Shown here: one piece after another, positions 44,258 through 54,818 of the stretch
How positions within the stretch are numbered: position 1 is the stretch's first letter
Layout: each line of letters opens with the position of its first letter
From: Pseudomonas sp. BN411
GTDB lineage: Bacteria; Pseudomonadota; Gammaproteobacteria; Pseudomonadales; Pseudomonadaceae
Assembly (NCBI RefSeq): GCF_029871235.1
Contig: NZ_SSOM01000032.1
Coordinates: 24,693-88,692 of the forward strand
Direction: 5' to 3'
Length of the DNA stretch: 64,000 nucleotides
Notes under the pieces: model-generated
Seen by the model: only the letters and a program-made list of their open reading frames with translations
What the model was told of the DNA's origin: nothing
Database searches by the model: none
Program-made: the position numbers and the translations under genes

Positions 44258-47200
44258 CTAGCCCTCGTGGACCTCCTCAGCCTTGGGAGTCTTGGGCGCC
44301 TTCCGGCTCTCCAGCCAGTCCGAAGCCTTCTCCACCAGCATGAAGAACATGGGGATGAGGAAGGTCGCCAGCATGGTGGCGGCGAGCATTCCGCCGATCA
44401 CCCCGGTGCCGATGGAATGGCGGCTCGCGGAACCCGCACCGGAGCTGATGGCCAACGGCACGCAACCGAGGATGAAGGCCAGGGAGGTCATCACGATCGG
44501 ACGGAAACGCAGCTTGGCCGCTTCCAGCGCCGCCTGCACCGGCCCCATGCCCTGTTCGCGGCAGAGCACGGCGAACTCGACGATGAGGATGGCGTTCTTC
44601 GCGCCGAGGCCGATCAGGGTCACCAGGCCGACCTGGAAGTACACGTCGTTCTGAATGCCCCGCAGCCACACCGCGAGGATGGCGCCGAACACCGCGAAGG
44701 GCACCGCAGTGACCACCGCCAACGGCAGGGTCCAGCGCTCGTACTGGGCGGCGAGGATGAGGAACACCATGATCAGGCCGAAGACGAACGCGGTACTGCC
44801 GGAGCCGTGGGACGCGAGTTCCTGGTAGGCAGAACCGATCCAGCCGAGGCTGTAGTCCTCACCCAGTACTTCGTTCGCCACCTCTTGCATTGCCTCCAGC
44901 GCCTGGCCCGAGCTGTAGCCCGGCGCCGGTCCGCCCAGCACCTTGGCCGCCGGGTAGACGTTGAAGCGCGCGTAGGAGTCCGGGCCGAGGATGCGCTCCA
45001 CCCGCACCAGGGATGACAGCGGCACCAGATCGTCGGAGGTCGAACGCACATAGACCTGGCTGAGGTCATCCGGCTTGCGGCGGAACTCCGGCTCCGACTG
45101 CAGGCTCACCTGCCAGGTACGCCCATAGAGGGTGAAGTCGTTGACGTAGTAGCTGCCGAAGGTGGATTGCATGGCGGTGAATACATCGTTGATCGCCACG
45201 CCCAGGGCACGCGCCTTGGTACGGTCGAGGTCGATGTAGTACTGCGGCACGTTGGCGTTGAAGGTGGTGTTCACGCCCGCCAGTTCAGGACGCTTGGAGG
45301 CCGCGGCGACGAACTTCTGCACCACGGCTTCGAGCTGCTGCACGGTGCCGCCGCTGCGGTCCTGGATATAGGACTCGAAGCCGCCGGTGGTACTCATGCC
45401 GGTGATCGGCGGCGGGTTGAACGACATCACGATGCCATCCTTCTGCCCGGCGCCCATCTGCATGAAGGTGTGCGTCAGGTTGCGTGCATCGAGTTCCGGC
45501 GTGGTGCGCTCGCTCCAGTCCTTCAGCGGCACGAAGGACACCCCGGCGTTGCTGCGGGTGCCGAAGGTGAGGATGTCGAAGCCGGCGAAGGTCACTACGT
45601 CCTGCACCGCCGGGTGCTTCATCAGTTCCTCGGTGACCGTGCTGGTGAGTTCTTCGGTACGGGTCAGCGAGGCTGCCGGGGGCAGGAAGTAGGCGTTGAG
45701 CACATAGCCCTGGTCCTCGTCCGGCACCAGCGCACCAGGCACCCGCCCGAAGAGGAGGACCAGCAGCGCGATCATTCCGCCGAACAGCACAAGGCCGAGC
45801 AGCGAACGCTTGAGGAAGAACTGCACCCCGGCGCCATAGCCATTGGTCATGCGCTCGAAGAAGCTGTTGAACCAGCGGAACGGTGCGGCTGGCACACCAT
45901 GGGTGGGCTTGAGCATCAGGGCACAGAGCGCTGGCGACAGAGTCAGCGCGACGATGCCGGAGATCACCACGGATACCGCGATGGTGATCGCGAACTGCTG
46001 GTACATCTGCCCCGCCAGGCCGCCAAGGAAGCCCACCGGGATGAACACCGCACAGAGCACCAGCACGATGGCGATGATCGGCCCGGTCACCTCTTCCATG
46101 GCCTCGATGGCCGCTTCGCGCGGGCCGATCTTCTTGGCCGACATCACCCGTTCGACGTTCTCGATCACCACGATGGCGTCGTCGACCACGATGCCGATGG
46201 CCAGCACCATGCCGAACAACGTCAAGAGGTTGATGGAGAAACCGAGCATGTACATGCCGGCGAAGGTGCCCACCAGGGAAACCGGAATCGCCAGTACCGG
46301 AATCAGGGTGGCGCGCCAGTTCTGCAGGAAGATGAAGACCACCAGCACCACCAGCAGCAGGGCTTCGAAGAAGGTCTTGATCACTTCTTCGATAGAGACC
46401 TGTACGAATTTGGTGGTGTCGTAGGGGATCTTGTAGGCGATGCCTTCGGGGAAGCGCTTGGCCAGTCGCTCCATGGTCGACTTCACCGCGTCGGCGGTGT
46501 CCAGCGCGTTGGCGCCCGGCTGCAGGTAGATACCGAACGCGGCGTTCTGCTGGCCGTTGAGGGAGGTCATCAGGGAATAGTCCTGGGCCCCCAGTTCCAC
46601 TCGCGCTACGTCCTTCAGCAACAGGCTGGCGCCGGTGGCGTCGGAACGCAGGATGACGCTCTCGAACTCCTTGGGATCGGTGAAACGACCCTGGGTGGTC
46701 ACCGTGTAGGTGAAGTCCTGGGGCTGGTTCAGCGGCTGCTGGCCGAAGCTGCCGGCGGCGAACTGGGAGTTCTGCTCGCGAATGGCGTTGACCACGTCGG
46801 TCGGGGTGAGGTCGTACTGCGCCAGCTTGTCCGGGCGCAGCCAGATGCGCATGGAGTAGTCCTTGGAGCCGAACTGGCTGGCATCACCCACGCCGGGAAT
46901 CCGCTTCAGCTCGTCGATCACGTTGATCAGCGCGTAGTTGCTGATGAAGATCGGATCGCGGGAGTTGTCCGGCGAATACAGCGTGACCACCTGGAGGATG
47001 TCGGAGGATTTCTTCTCCACCTTCACACCCTGCCGGCGCACCTCTTCAGGCAGCTTGGCGAGCGCGGCCTGGACCTTGTTGTTGACGTCGATGGTGGCCT
47101 GGTCAGGATCACGGCCCACCTCGAAGTACACGGTCAGGCTCATGGCGCCGCTGCTGTCGGAGTTGGACAGCTGGTAGATCATGCCCTCCACGCCGTTGAT

Positions 47201-47407
47201 TTCCTGCTCGAGCGGCGCGGCCACGGTTTCCGCAATCACCTGCGAGCTGGCGCCCGGGTAGACGGCGGTGACCGATACCTGGGGCGGAAGGATTTCAGGG
47301 TACTGGGCGATCGGCAGTGCACGCATGGCGGCGAGGCCAGCGAGCACGATGACGATGGATATCACCGCAGCGAAGACGGGTCTGTCGATAAAGAAGCGCG
47401 AGATCAC
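44258..47407 (-). CDS. RND multidrug efflux transporter (HAE1 inner-membrane pump)
   Basis: 1049 residues, the MexB/AcrB size. Proton-relay Asp pair in [18 protein letters not shown] (TM4, about 407-408), relay Lys in [18 protein letters not shown] (TM10), N-terminal [14 protein letters not shown] and TM1-like features. It pumps drugs, solvents or dyes across the envelope with a membrane-fusion protein and a TolC-type channel. A GTG start at 47407 has GAGGAG 8 nt upstream. The membrane-fusion gene ends 12 nt before it. No outer-membrane channel gene is adjacent, so a shared channel (OprM/TolC-like) is likely. Confidence 0.94.
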   Translation of the reverse strand: MISRFFIDRPVFAAVISIVIVLAGLAAMRALPIAQYPEILPPQVSVTAVYPGASSQVIAETVAAPLEQEINGVEGMIYQLSNSDSSGAMSLTVYFEVGRDPDQATIDVNNKVQAALAKLPEEVRRQGVKVEKKSSDILQVVTLYSPDNSRDPIFISNYALINVIDELKRIPGVGDASQFGSKDYSMRIWLRPDKLAQYDLTPTDVVNAIREQNSQFAAGSFGQQPLNQPQDFTYTVTTQGRFTDPKEFESVILRSDATGASLLLKDVARVELGAQDYSLMTSLNGQQNAAFGIYLQPGANALDTADAVKSTMERLAKRFPEGIAYKIPYDTTKFVQVSIEEVIKTFFEALLLVVLVVFIFLQNWRATLIPVLAIPVSLVGTFAGMYMLGFSINLLTLFGMVLAIGIVVDDAIVVIENVERVMSAKKIGPREAAIEAMEEVTGPIIAIVLVLCAVFIPVGFLGGLAGQMYQQFAITIAVSVVISGIVALTLSPALCALMLKPTHGVPAAPFRWFNSFFERMTNGYGAGVQFFLKRSLLGLVLFGGMIALLVLLFGRVPGALVPDEDQGYVLNAYFLPPAASLTRTEELTSTVTEELMKHPAVQDVVTFAGFDILTFGTRSNAGVSFVPLKDWSERTTPELDARNLTHTFMQMGAGQKDGIVMSFNPPPITGMSTTGGFESYIQDRSGGTVQQLEAVVQKFVAAASKRPELAGVNTTFNANVPQYYIDLDRTKARALGVAINDVFTAMQSTFGSYYVNDFTLYGRTWQVSLQSEPEFRRKPDDLSQVYVRSTSDDLVPLSSLVRVERILGPDSYARFNVYPAAKVLGGPAPGYSSGQALEAMQEVANEVLGEDYSLGWIGSAYQELASHGSGSTAFVFGLIMVFLILAAQYERWTLPLAVVTAVPFAVFGAILAVWLRGIQNDVYFQVGLVTLIGLGAKNAILIVEFAVLCREQGMGPVQAALEAAKLRFRPIVMTSLAFILGCVPLAISSGAGSASRHSIGTGVIGGMLAATMLATFLIPMFFMLVEKASDWLESRKAPKTPKAEEVHEG

Positions 47408-47419
47408 GGCGTGCGCTCC

Positions 47420-48595
47420 TCAAGATTGCTTGGAAGCTTGTTCGGCGGCGGCCTTGCTGGCCTCCACCGCCTTCACCGGCGAGTCGGGGCGTACCTTGGG
47501 CAGGCCTTCGACTATCACGCGGTCGCCGGCGGAAACGCCGGACTCGATCACCCAGCGGCCATCACGGGTATCCCCGGTCTTCACCTGGCGCACCCGCGCC
47601 ATGCTGTCCTTGTCGACCACATAGACGAAGGTGCCGCGCGGCCCCTGGGCCAGGGCGCGCTCGGGCAGGGTGATGGCCTGCGGGCGGGTGAAGCCCTTCA
47701 CCAGGACACGCACGAACATGCCGGGCAGCAACTTCTGCTCGGGGTTGGGCACCACCGCGCGGGCGCTGACGGTGCCGGTGCCGGTATTGACGAAGCTGTC
47801 GGTGAAGTCCACGCGACCGGATAGTGGGTAGGTGGAACCGTCGCCGAACTTGAGGTCGGCGCTCAGCAGGCCATCGTGGGGCAGTTCGATCTTGCCGTTC
47901 TTCACGCCGTCACGCAGGCGCTCGGCCTCGGTATCCGGGTAGGCGAAGTTGACGTAGATGGGGTCGAGCTGGGTGAGCTGGGTGAGCAAGCTGCCATTCG
48001 GGTCGCCCGCCACGATGAGGCTGCCCTCGGAACGGGTCTCCTTGCTGGTCATGCCGGAGATGGGCGCTTCCACTGTGGTGTAGTCGAGGTCGATCTGACG
48101 GGCTTTCACCTCGGCCTGGGCGGCTTCGACGTTGGCCTTGCTCTGTTCGAAGTTGGAAATCGCGTTGTCCAGCTCGCTCTCGCTGGCGTAGCCCTTCTTC
48201 TGCAGTTCACGGGTACGTTTCAGATCACGTTCGGTCTGGCGGTAGCGCGCCTGTTCCTGTGCCAGGGCGCCCTTGGCCCGCGCCAAGGCTGCTTCGTAGG
48301 TACGCGGATCGATGCGGAACAGGATCTCGCCCTGCTTCACCCGGCTGCCTTCGGTGTAGGTGCGTTGCTGGAGGATGCCGCTCACCTGGGCCCGCACTTC
48401 CACCTCGCGATAGCCCGCAGTGCGCCCGGCGTACTCCAGGACCAACGGCAGCGGCGCGGCCTTGGCGGTCTCCACGACCACTTCCGGGGCAGGCGGTGCA
48501 CCTCCCGGAGCATCGGCGGCACCAGCTAATCCAGCAAAACTGGCGCTTGCGGCGATTAGTGCAAGGCTAAAGGGAAGGCTGCGAACAAACGGCAT
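47420..48595 (-). CDS. RND efflux membrane-fusion (periplasmic adaptor) protein
   Basis: 391 residues. Signal peptide 1-26 without lipobox Cys. Lipoyl/barrel-sandwich parts AQVSGILQQRTYTEGSRVKQ and TVEAPISGMTSKE flank a long alpha-hairpin (about 85-165; ALARAKGALAQEQARYRQTE). The rest is beta-barrel (LPGMFVRVLVKGF). ATG 48595 with TGGAG upstream. First gene of the pump operon, divergent from the TetR gene. Confidence 0.93.
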   Translation of the reverse strand: MPFVRSLPFSLALIAASASFAGLAGAADAPGGAPPAPEVVVETAKAAPLPLVLEYAGRTAGYREVEVRAQVSGILQQRTYTEGSRVKQGEILFRIDPRTYEAALARAKGALAQEQARYRQTERDLKRTRELQKKGYASESELDNAISNFEQSKANVEAAQAEVKARQIDLDYTTVEAPISGMTSKETRSEGSLIVAGDPNGSLLTQLTQLDPIYVNFAYPDTEAERLRDGVKNGKIELPHDGLLSADLKFGDGSTYPLSGRVDFTDSFVNTGTGTVSARAVVPNPEQKLLPGMFVRVLVKGFTRPQAITLPERALAQGPRGTFVYVVDKDSMARVRQVKTGDTRDGRWVIESGVSAGDRVIVEGLPKVRPDSPVKAVEASKAAAEQASKQS

Positions 48596-48646
48596 AAGGT
48601 GTCTCCATACGGTGCCGAACTGGCAAAAAGAACAGGAGCGGAACTC

Positions 48647-48697
48647 TACATCCATATATGTATGTAAATGATTGTTTACCACGCAAAATCGGTAAAC
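48647..48697. promoter_or_regulatory. Operator region between RND operon and its TetR repressor
   Basis: Two inverted repeats lie in the 147-bp gap: TACATCCATATATGTATGTA (about 48647-48667), like the TACAT...ATGTA operators of AcrR/TtgR-type repressors, and GTTTACC-N10-GGTAAAC (48674-48697). Either could be the binding site of the TetR protein at 48743; which one is not decided by the sequence. Confidence 0.6.
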
Positions 48698-48742
48698 TCC
48701 GACCCCCAAACAAGAAGCCTAGACAGTATTGGCCCAACTGCT

Positions 48743-49363
48743 ATGCGCAGAACGAAAGAAGAAGCAGAGAAAACCCGCGGTGCGATCCTGGTCGCAGCCG
48801 AACACTTGTTCCTGGAAAACGGTGTGGCGCACACGTCGCTTGAGCAGATAGCCCGTGCCGCCGGCGTGACGCGGGGTGCCGTTTACTGGCATTTCCAGAA
48901 CAAGGCGCACCTGTTCCACGAAATGCTGTCCCAGGTGCGCCTGCCCCAGGAGCAGATGATCGACCGCCTCGGCGGCTGCAACGGGCAGGACCCGATGCTG
49001 TCGCTACGCGACCTGTGCCTGGAGGCCATCATCAATCTGGCGCGGGACGAGCAGCGCCAGCGGATCTTCAACATCCTGCTGCACCGCTGCGAATTCACCG
49101 AGGAATTGCGTGAGGCCGAAGAGCGCCATTACGCCTTCGTCGACCAGTTCATCCAGCTGTGTGATGCCCTGTTCGCACGGGCGCCCTGCCGCGAACGCCT
49201 GCGCCCGGGCATCACGTCGTTACAGGCTTCCCGTGCGGTGCACGGCCTGGTGATCGGTCTGTTCAGTGACTGGACCCGCGACCCGACGCTGTTCGACCCG
49301 CTGACGGATGCCGAACCCATGGTGGACGCACTGTTCCGCGGGTTGGTGAAGGATTGGGACTGA
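48743..49363 (+). CDS. TetR-family efflux repressor (TtgR/AcrR-like)
   Basis: 206 residues. N-terminus MRRTKEEAEKTRGAILVAAE, HTH SLEQIARAAGVTRGAVYWHF and a TtgR/AcrR-type ligand domain (RIFNILLHRCEFTEELREAE). Divergent from the RND operon it should repress; drugs that the pump exports normally release such repressors. ATG 48743 chosen by alignment to this family; 25 upstream codons overlap the operator. Confidence 0.9.
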   Translation: MRRTKEEAEKTRGAILVAAEHLFLENGVAHTSLEQIARAAGVTRGAVYWHFQNKAHLFHEMLSQVRLPQEQMIDRLGGCNGQDPMLSLRDLCLEAIINLARDEQRQRIFNILLHRCEFTEELREAEERHYAFVDQFIQLCDALFARAPCRERLRPGITSLQASRAVHGLVIGLFSDWTRDPTLFDPLTDAEPMVDALFRGLVKDWD

Positions 49364-49376
49364 TTCGAAATTTGCG

Positions 49377-49473
49377 TGTAGGGGCGAATTCATTCGCCAA
49401 GGGCGGCGCTGCCGCCCCACGAGACCCAAGTGGCGAACCTGCGGTCCGCTTTGCGATTGAAATCACCCCCACA
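49377..49473. repeat. GTAGGGGCGAATTCATTCGC repeat pair
   Basis: TGTAGGGGCGAATTCATTCG...GCGATTGAAATCACCCCCAC between the TetR gene and copZ; a member of the window-wide family. Confidence 0.78.
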
Positions 49474-49484
49474 AGGAGCAGGCT

Positions 49485-49682
49485 TCAGGCCGCCTCGGCC
49501 TGATAACCCTCTTCGCGGATCGCCTCCAGCACCTGCTCTTCCGCCAACCGACTGGCGACCCGGACTTCACCCGCCGCCAGGTCCACCTGCACTTCGGCAG
49601 CCTGGTCACGGGCCTGCACGGCCTGGGTAATGGCGCGGACGCAATGGCCGCAGGACATGCCTTGAACCTTGAATACCTGCAT
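49485..49682 (-). CDS. copZ: Copper chaperone CopZ-like HMA protein
   Basis: 65 residues, a single heavy-metal-associated fold (beta-alpha-beta-beta-alpha-beta). Copper site VQGMSCGHCVRAI near residues 6-18. Delivers Cu(I) to CopA. Located divergent to the small periplasmic gene and CopA. Confidence 0.93.
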   Translation of the reverse strand: MQVFKVQGMSCGHCVRAITQAVQARDQAAEVQVDLAAGEVRVASRLAEEQVLEAIREEGYQAEAA

Positions 49683-49832
49683 GGTCGTTCTCCTTTCGAG
49701 TGGAAACTGGAGCCAGTCTCATCCTTCCCACCATGGCAAGGTCAATAGGCCTTTTTGCAGCCTCCATCCGCACCGACGGGTTCATTCCGTGGAACTAGAA
49801 TGGTGCTGTCCACCTCGCAGGAGATTCCCGCC

Positions 49833-50204
49833 ATGTACGGCTTCCGCCCTGCCCTTCTGGCCCTGCTGGCCGCGCCCTTGCTGGCCCAGGCCCAGCCGCC
49901 GATCGACTACGGCGTGCTGATCATCTCCCGCGAGCGCATCGAGCTCGCCACCGCCTGCGACGTCGGTCTCTATCTGGAAGATCAGTTGGCCGCGCGGCTG
50001 GTACAGGGGCAGATCGTGTCCTTCAACCTGCCGCCGGGGCCCGTGTCGATCCGTCTCAGCCTGCTCGGACCGGGTCGCTGCAAGCCAGGCATCGAGCAAT
50101 TGCGCCAGCAGACCATCACCCTGGGGGCCGGAGAGGTGCGCAAGTACCGTCTCGCGCAGAGCACCGAAGGCCTGTACCTGGTGCCGACCACAGCGGTGCA
50201 ATGA
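49833..50204 (+). CDS. Small exported protein upstream of copA
   Basis: 123 residues with a signal peptide (1-20, AQA). Contains two Cys in the mature part (ATACDVGLYLE, GRCKPGIEQL) and a beta-rich pattern (GQIVSFNLPPGPVSIRLSLL). No family recognised. AGGAG precedes ATG 49833. It ends 61 bp before copA and between two copper genes, but the CueR-type box lies after it, so it may be transcribed separately. Confidence 0.75.
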   Translation: MYGFRPALLALLAAPLLAQAQPPIDYGVLIISRERIELATACDVGLYLEDQLAARLVQGQIVSFNLPPGPVSIRLSLLGPGRCKPGIEQLRQQTITLGAGEVRKYRLAQSTEGLYLVPTTAVQ

Positions 50205-50208
50205 CCGC

Positions 50209-50233
50209 TTGACCTTACCCTTGTGTCAAGGTT
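50209..50233 (+). promoter_or_regulatory. CueR-type operator/promoter of copA
   Basis: TTGACCTTACCCTTGTGTCA then AGGTT. The palindrome ACCTT-N11-AAGGT overlaps a TTGACC -35 box, the layout of MerR-family copper promoters with a long spacer. It lies 33 bp before the copA ATG; cueR itself is just downstream of copA. Confidence 0.78.
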
Positions 50234-50265
50234 GATCCTAGTTCGCAGATTAGGAGGATCAACCC

Positions 50266-52650
50266 ATGACCCAGTCGATTTCCATCGATCTGCCCATCAG
50301 CGGAATGACCTGTGCCAGCTGCACTGGACGGGTCGAGCGTGCCCTGGCCAAGGTGCCGGGCGTGCAGACCGCCAGCGTCAACCTGGCCACTGAACAGGCC
50401 CGCGTCGAAGCCCCCGGCGATAGCCTGCCGGCCCTGGTGGCGGCCGTCGAGGCGGCCGGTTATCAGGTTCCCGCCCAGCGCCTGGAACTCGCCATCGGCG
50501 GCATGACCTGCGCCAGTTGCGCCGGTCGCGTGGAGCGCGCGCTGCGCAAGGTGCCGGGTGTAGCGCAGGTAAGCGTGAACCTGGCCAGCGAACGCGCCCA
50601 TCTGGAGCTGTTCGGCCAGCCCGACAGCTCCGCCCTGATCCAGGCCGTGGAAGGCGCCGGCTACAGCGCCAGCCTGGTGGATGAAACCCGGCCCCCGGTC
50701 GATGACGCCGAGGCCCGCCTGAGCCGTGAGCGCTGGGCGGTACTGCTCGCCCTCGCCCTCGCCCTGCCGCTGGTGGTGCCCATGCTGCTGGAATGGTTCG
50801 GCGGGCACTGGATGCTGCCGGCCTGGGTACAGTTCGTCCTGGCGACGCCGGTGCAATTCATCCTCGGTGCACGCTTCTATCGCGCCGCCTGGAAGGCCGT
50901 GAAGGCCGGTGCCGGCAACATGGACCTGTTGGTGGCCATCGGCACCAGCGCCGGTTATGGCCTGAGCCTCTACCAGTGGTGGGCCGCACAACCCGGCCAG
51001 ATGCCGCACCTGTATTTCGAAGCCTCGGCGGTGGTGATCGCCCTGGTGTTGCTGGGCAAGTACCTGGAAAGCCGCGCCAAGCGCCAGACCAGCGCCGCGA
51101 TTCGCGCCCTGGAGGCCCTGCGGCCGGAACGTGCCACCCGCCTGCGCGAGGGTCGCGAGGAAGAAGTGGGCATCGCCGCCCTGCAACTGGGCGACCTGCT
51201 GGTGGTGAAGCCTGGCGAACGTTTCCCGGCCGACGGCGAAGTCAGCGAGGGCCAAAGCCACGCCGATGAAGCCCTGATCAGCGGTGAAAGCCTGCCGGTA
51301 CCGAAGCAGCCCGGCGACCGCGTCACCGCTGGTGCCATCAATGGCGAAGGCCGGCTTCTGGTGCGCACCACGGCCCTCGGCGGCGAAACCGTGCTGGCGC
51401 GGATCATCCGCCTGGTGGAAGACGCCCAGGCAGCCAAGGCGCCGATCCAGAAGCTGGTGGACAAGGTCAGCCAGGTGTTCGTCCCGGCGGTCCTGCTCAT
51501 CGCCTTCGCCACCCTGGTGGGCTGGCTGCTGGCCGGGGCCGGCGTCGAAACGGCGTTGATCAACGCTGTGGCCGTGCTGGTGATTGCCTGCCCCTGCGCC
51601 CTGGGCCTGGCTACCCCCACCGCGATCATGGCCGGTACCGGCGTCGCTGCACGTCACGGCATCCTGATCAAGGACGCCGAAGCCCTGGAAGTCGCTCACG
51701 CGGTGCAAGCGGTGGCCTTCGACAAGACCGGCACCCTGACCTCCGGCAGCCCGCGCATTGCCCACCTGGCGGCGTTGAACGGCGACGAAGGCGAATTGCT
51801 GCAACTGGCCGGGGCCCTGCAGCGCGGCAGCGAGCACCCGCTGGCCAAGGCGGTGCTGGATGCCTGCGCCGAACGCAACCTCGAAGCCCCCACGGTGGAC
51901 GCGAGCCAGGCCCTGGCCGGACGCGGCATCCAGGGCCGGGTGAACGGCCGGCTGCTGGCCCTCGGCAACCGTCGCCTGCTGGACGAGCAGAAACTCCCGG
52001 CCGGCGACCTGGCCAATCACGCCAAGGCCTGGGAAGCCGAAGGGCGCACCCTGTCCTGGCTGCTGGAACTGGAACCGGAGCGCCGCGTGCTGGGCCTGTT
52101 CGCCTTCGGCGACACCCTGAAGGACGGTGCGGCTGACGCCGTGACGGCCCTGCGTGACCGCGCCATCCACAGCCACCTGATCACCGGCGACAACCGTGGC
52201 AGCGCGCGGGTGGTGGCCGAAGCGCTGGGCATCGAGTCGGTGCATGCCGAAGTGCTGCCAGCAGACAAGGCCGCCACCGTAGCCGAGCTCAAAGCCAAGG
52301 GCGCCGTGGTCGCCATGGTCGGCGACGGTATCAACGACGCCCCGGCCCTGGCCGCGGCCGACGTCGGCATCGCCATGGGCGGCGGCACGGATGTGGCGAT
52401 GCATGCGGCCGGTATTACCCTGATGCGCGGCGATCCGCGCCTGGTGCCAGCGGCCCTGGATATCTCCCGGCGCACCTATGCGAAGATCCGCCAGAACCTG
52501 TTCTGGGCCTTCATCTACAACCTGGTCGGCATTCCCCTGGCCGCTGCCGGCCTGCTCAGCCCCGTGGTGGCGGGCGCGGCCATGGCGCTGTCCAGTGTCA
52601 GCGTGGTGAGCAACGCCCTGCTGCTGAAAACCTGGAAGCCGGAAGAATGA
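50266..52650 (+). CDS. copA: Cu(I)-exporting P1B-type ATPase CopA
   Basis: 794 residues. Two N-terminal HMA domains with GMTCASC (about 12-18 and 79-85), eight membrane helices, TGES-like ISGESLP actuator, CPC motif [11 protein letters not shown] in helix 6, phosphorylation site DKTGTLT (about 486), HP motif SEHPLAKAV and [10 protein letters not shown]. Exports cytosolic Cu(I) to the periplasm. Controlled by the CueR box upstream and followed by cueR. Copper exported here could feed periplasmic cuproenzymes such as the MnxG-like oxidase; that link is inference. Confidence 0.96.
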   Translation: MTQSISIDLPISGMTCASCTGRVERALAKVPGVQTASVNLATEQARVEAPGDSLPALVAAVEAAGYQVPAQRLELAIGGMTCASCAGRVERALRKVPGVAQVSVNLASERAHLELFGQPDSSALIQAVEGAGYSASLVDETRPPVDDAEARLSRERWAVLLALALALPLVVPMLLEWFGGHWMLPAWVQFVLATPVQFILGARFYRAAWKAVKAGAGNMDLLVAIGTSAGYGLSLYQWWAAQPGQMPHLYFEASAVVIALVLLGKYLESRAKRQTSAAIRALEALRPERATRLREGREEEVGIAALQLGDLLVVKPGERFPADGEVSEGQSHADEALISGESLPVPKQPGDRVTAGAINGEGRLLVRTTALGGETVLARIIRLVEDAQAAKAPIQKLVDKVSQVFVPAVLLIAFATLVGWLLAGAGVETALINAVAVLVIACPCALGLATPTAIMAGTGVAARHGILIKDAEALEVAHAVQAVAFDKTGTLTSGSPRIAHLAALNGDEGELLQLAGALQRGSEHPLAKAVLDACAERNLEAPTVDASQALAGRGIQGRVNGRLLALGNRRLLDEQKLPAGDLANHAKAWEAEGRTLSWLLELEPERRVLGLFAFGDTLKDGAADAVTALRDRAIHSHLITGDNRGSARVVAEALGIESVHAEVLPADKAATVAELKAKGAVVAMVGDGINDAPALAAADVGIAMGGGTDVAMHAAGITLMRGDPRLVPAALDISRRTYAKIRQNLFWAFIYNLVGIPLAAAGLLSPVVAGAAMALSSVSVVSNALLLKTWKPEE

Positions 52651-52677
52651 TGCTTCCGCAAATTGGCACCGTGTTTT

Positions 52678-52798
52678 GTAGGGTGGGCTTCAGCCCACGA
52701 ACGGACTCTCCGGTGGGCTGAAGCCCACCCTACGAGCTGGTGCGCTCCTGTAGGAGCCAGCTTGCTGGCGAAGGTTCGCGAGCAAGCTCGCTCCTACG
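52678..52798. repeat. Two palindromic intergenic repeats between copA and cueR
   Basis: 52678-52733: GTAGGGTGGGCTTCAGCCCA...TGGGCTGAAGCCCACCCTAC. 52749-52798: TGTAGGAGCCAGCTTGCTGG...CGAGCAAGCTCGCTCCTAC, the second relative of 41362-41425. Confidence 0.85.
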
Positions 52799-52829
52799 GT
52801 CGAGCGCGTGCACAAGAGAGGAAATCGGT

Positions 52830-53231
52830 ATGAACATCGGCCAAGCCGCGAAAAAAAGCGGGCTGACCTCCAAGATGATCCGCTACTACGAAGGCATCGG
52901 GCTGCTGCCGGAAGCGGGACGCAGCGACAGCGGCTACCGCCAGTACAGCAACCAGGACCTGCACACACTGGCCTTCATCAAGCGCTCGCGGGACCTGGGG
53001 TTCTCACTGGAGGAGGTGGGCCGGCTGCTGGAGCTCTGGCAGGACCGCCAACGCGCCAGCGCCGACGTGAAGTCCCTGGCCCGCGACCATATCGAGGCGC
53101 TGAACCGCAAGATCGCCGAACTGGCCGGCCTGCGTGACACCCTGCAGGAACTGGTGGATCACTGCCAGGGCGACCACCGCCCGGACTGCCCGATCCTCAA
53201 GGACTTGGAGTCAGGCGGCTGCTGCCACTGA
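52830..53231 (+). CDS. cueR: MerR-family copper-responsive activator CueR
   Basis: 133 residues. MerR HTH at 1-70 (MNIGQAAKKSGLTSKMIRYY, GYRQYSNQDLHTLAFIKRSR), dimerisation helix about 80-118, and metal loop HCQGDHRPDCPI with the two Cu(I) Cys separated by eight residues as in CueR. A GGCCH tail is also present. AGAGGAA precedes ATG 52830. Its 3' end overlaps the convergent EamA gene by 35 bp. Confidence 0.94.
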   Translation: MNIGQAAKKSGLTSKMIRYYEGIGLLPEAGRSDSGYRQYSNQDLHTLAFIKRSRDLGFSLEEVGRLLELWQDRQRASADVKSLARDHIEALNRKIAELAGLRDTLQELVDHCQGDHRPDCPILKDLESGGCCH

Positions 53232-54099
53232 AGACACGATCGATCACCGACTTGGGCAGCACCGTGATCGCGAGGCCGGTGAACACCAGTACGCAGGCGA
53301 GCCAGCCGCTCGTGCTGAGTTCTTCGCCCAGCAACAGCCAGCCGGCCAGCAGGCCGGATACCGGCACCGCGAGGGCGAAGGGTGTCACCAGGCTGGCCGG
53401 GTAGCGATGCAGCAGGAAACTCCACAGGCCGTAGCCGACGGTGGTGGCGAGGAAGGCGACGTTGAGCAGCGCGCCAATCCCGCCCCAGCTGGGATGGGTC
53501 AGGGCCGCCACTATGGCCTCCGGCCCCTCCAGCAGATAGGAAAGCGCCAGCAGCGGTAACGGCGGGATCAGGCTGACCCAGCAGATCAGCCGCAACATGT
53601 CCGTCGCACCGCTGCGCTTGGTGGCGATGTTGGAGAAAGCCCAGGCCAACGCTGCGGCGATCACCATCATGAACGCCACCAGGCTATTCCCCATCGGCCG
53701 GTCGATCCCGATCAGCACCAGTCCAGAGGCCGCCAGCACCAGACCCATCAGGCTCCGGCGGCTGGGGCGCTCGCCGAGGAACAGGGCGGCAAGCAGAATG
53801 GTGAAGAACACCTGGCTCTGCAGCACCAGCGACGACAGCCCCGCCGGCATCCCCATGTGCATGCCCACGAACAGGATGCCGAACTTGATCACCCCGAGCA
53901 GCACTCCAATCTGCACGATGCGCCAGAACGGCGCCGGCATCGGCCCACGCAGGAACAGCAGCGGCAGCGCCGCGAGGGCGAAGCGCAGGGCGCAGAACAG
54001 CAGCGGCGGGAAGTCCTCCAGGCCGACCTTGATGAACACGAAATTGACGCCCCAGATCAGGGTGACCAGTAGGGCCAGGAGAATGTGCGGGAGAGGCAT
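53197..54099 (-). CDS. eamA: EamA/DMT-superfamily metabolite exporter
   Basis: 300 residues, ten hydrophobic helices in two EamA repeats (about 5-135 and 145-285; LIWGVNFVFIKVGLEDFPPL, ALAWAFSNIATKRSG). The family exports O-acetylserine, cysteine or other small metabolites. Substrate here unassigned. Confidence 0.87.
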   Translation of the reverse strand: MPLPHILLALLVTLIWGVNFVFIKVGLEDFPPLLFCALRFALAALPLLFLRGPMPAPFWRIVQIGVLLGVIKFGILFVGMHMGMPAGLSSLVLQSQVFFTILLAALFLGERPSRRSLMGLVLAASGLVLIGIDRPMGNSLVAFMMVIAAALAWAFSNIATKRSGATDMLRLICWVSLIPPLPLLALSYLLEGPEAIVAALTHPSWGGIGALLNVAFLATTVGYGLWSFLLHRYPASLVTPFALAVPVSGLLAGWLLLGEELSTSGWLACVLVFTGLAITVLPKSVIDRVFSGSSRLTPSP

Positions 54100-54198
54100 G
54101 GCAAGGGCTCCGGGAATTGGGGCACACGCTAGCAGCAGGGCGCTGAAATGTATGGATACAGATTCCGGGGAAAACTGTGGTGGGCTGTATGGGGACTT

Positions 54199-54240
54199 GT
54201 GGGGGCGAATTCATTCGCGAATGGCGTCGGAACGACGCCC
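54199..54240. repeat. Half copy of the GTGGGGGCGAATTCATTCGC repeat
   Basis: TGTGGGGGCGAATTCATTCG followed by the imperfect stem GGCGTCGGAACGACGCC; no right arm. Confidence 0.7.
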
Positions 54241-54243
54241 AAA

Positions 54244-54276
54244 GAAAAAGGGCCGCAAGCGCGGCCCTTTCTTTCA
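54244..54276 (-). terminator. Terminator of the ferritin gene
   Basis: AAAGGGCCGC-AAGC-GCGGCCCTTT stem with T-rich flank (TTTCTTT) on the minus strand, 12 bp past the stop at 54288. Confidence 0.85.
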
Positions 54277-54287
54277 ACCTGAAACCC

Positions 54288-54752
54288 TCACGCCTGCGAC
54301 TGCAGGTAGTTCTCCAGGCCGATGCGGTCGATCAGGCCAAGCTGCTGTTCCAGCCAATAGGCGTGATCTTCTTCGGTGTCCTTGAGCTGGGCGGCGAGGA
54401 TGTCGCGGCTCATGTAGTCCTTGTGCTTCTCGCACAGGGTGATGCCCTTGCTCAGTGCGGCGCGTACTTCGTATTCCAGCTTGAGGTCGGCGCGCAGCAT
54501 GTCCGGTACGGTGTGGCCGGGATGGATAGTGCGCGGGCGCATGTCCGGGGTGGCTTCGAGGAAGAGGATGCGCTGCAGCAACGCATCGGCGTGCTGGGTC
54601 TCTTCTTCCATCTCGTGGTTGATGCGCTCGAAGAGCTTGTTGAAGCCCCAGTCCTGGTACATCCGCGAATGCAGGAAGTACTGGTCACGGGCAGCCAGCT
54701 CGCCGCGCAACAGGTCCTTTAGGTACTCCACCACTTCGGCTTGACCTTGCAT
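54288..54752 (-). CDS. ftnA: Bacterial ferritin FtnA (BfrA-type)
   Basis: 154 residues. Ferroxidase ligands: [30 protein letters not shown] (Glu/His), [12 protein letters not shown] and [13 protein letters not shown]. The position of the bacterioferritin haem Met reads Thr (EEETQHAD rather than IDEMKHAD). It is thus closer to P. aeruginosa FtnA, formerly BfrA, than to haem-binding BfrB. Stores iron. ATG 54752 has AGGAG upstream. Confidence 0.92.
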   Translation of the reverse strand: MQGQAEVVEYLKDLLRGELAARDQYFLHSRMYQDWGFNKLFERINHEMEEETQHADALLQRILFLEATPDMRPRTIHPGHTVPDMLRADLKLEYEVRAALSKGITLCEKHKDYMSRDILAAQLKDTEEDHAYWLEQQLGLIDRIGLENYLQSQA

Positions 54753-54818
54753 CTGTCCATCTCCTGAAAAAACCAATGAGCAAGGATCGTGCGCCGCCCC
54801 GAACTGGTCAAGTGCGGC

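Noticed and set aside
54288..54752. Haem-containing bacterioferritin call
   Set aside because: The axial haem Met position is Thr and the sequence follows the FtnA branch, so a haem-binding role is not supported.
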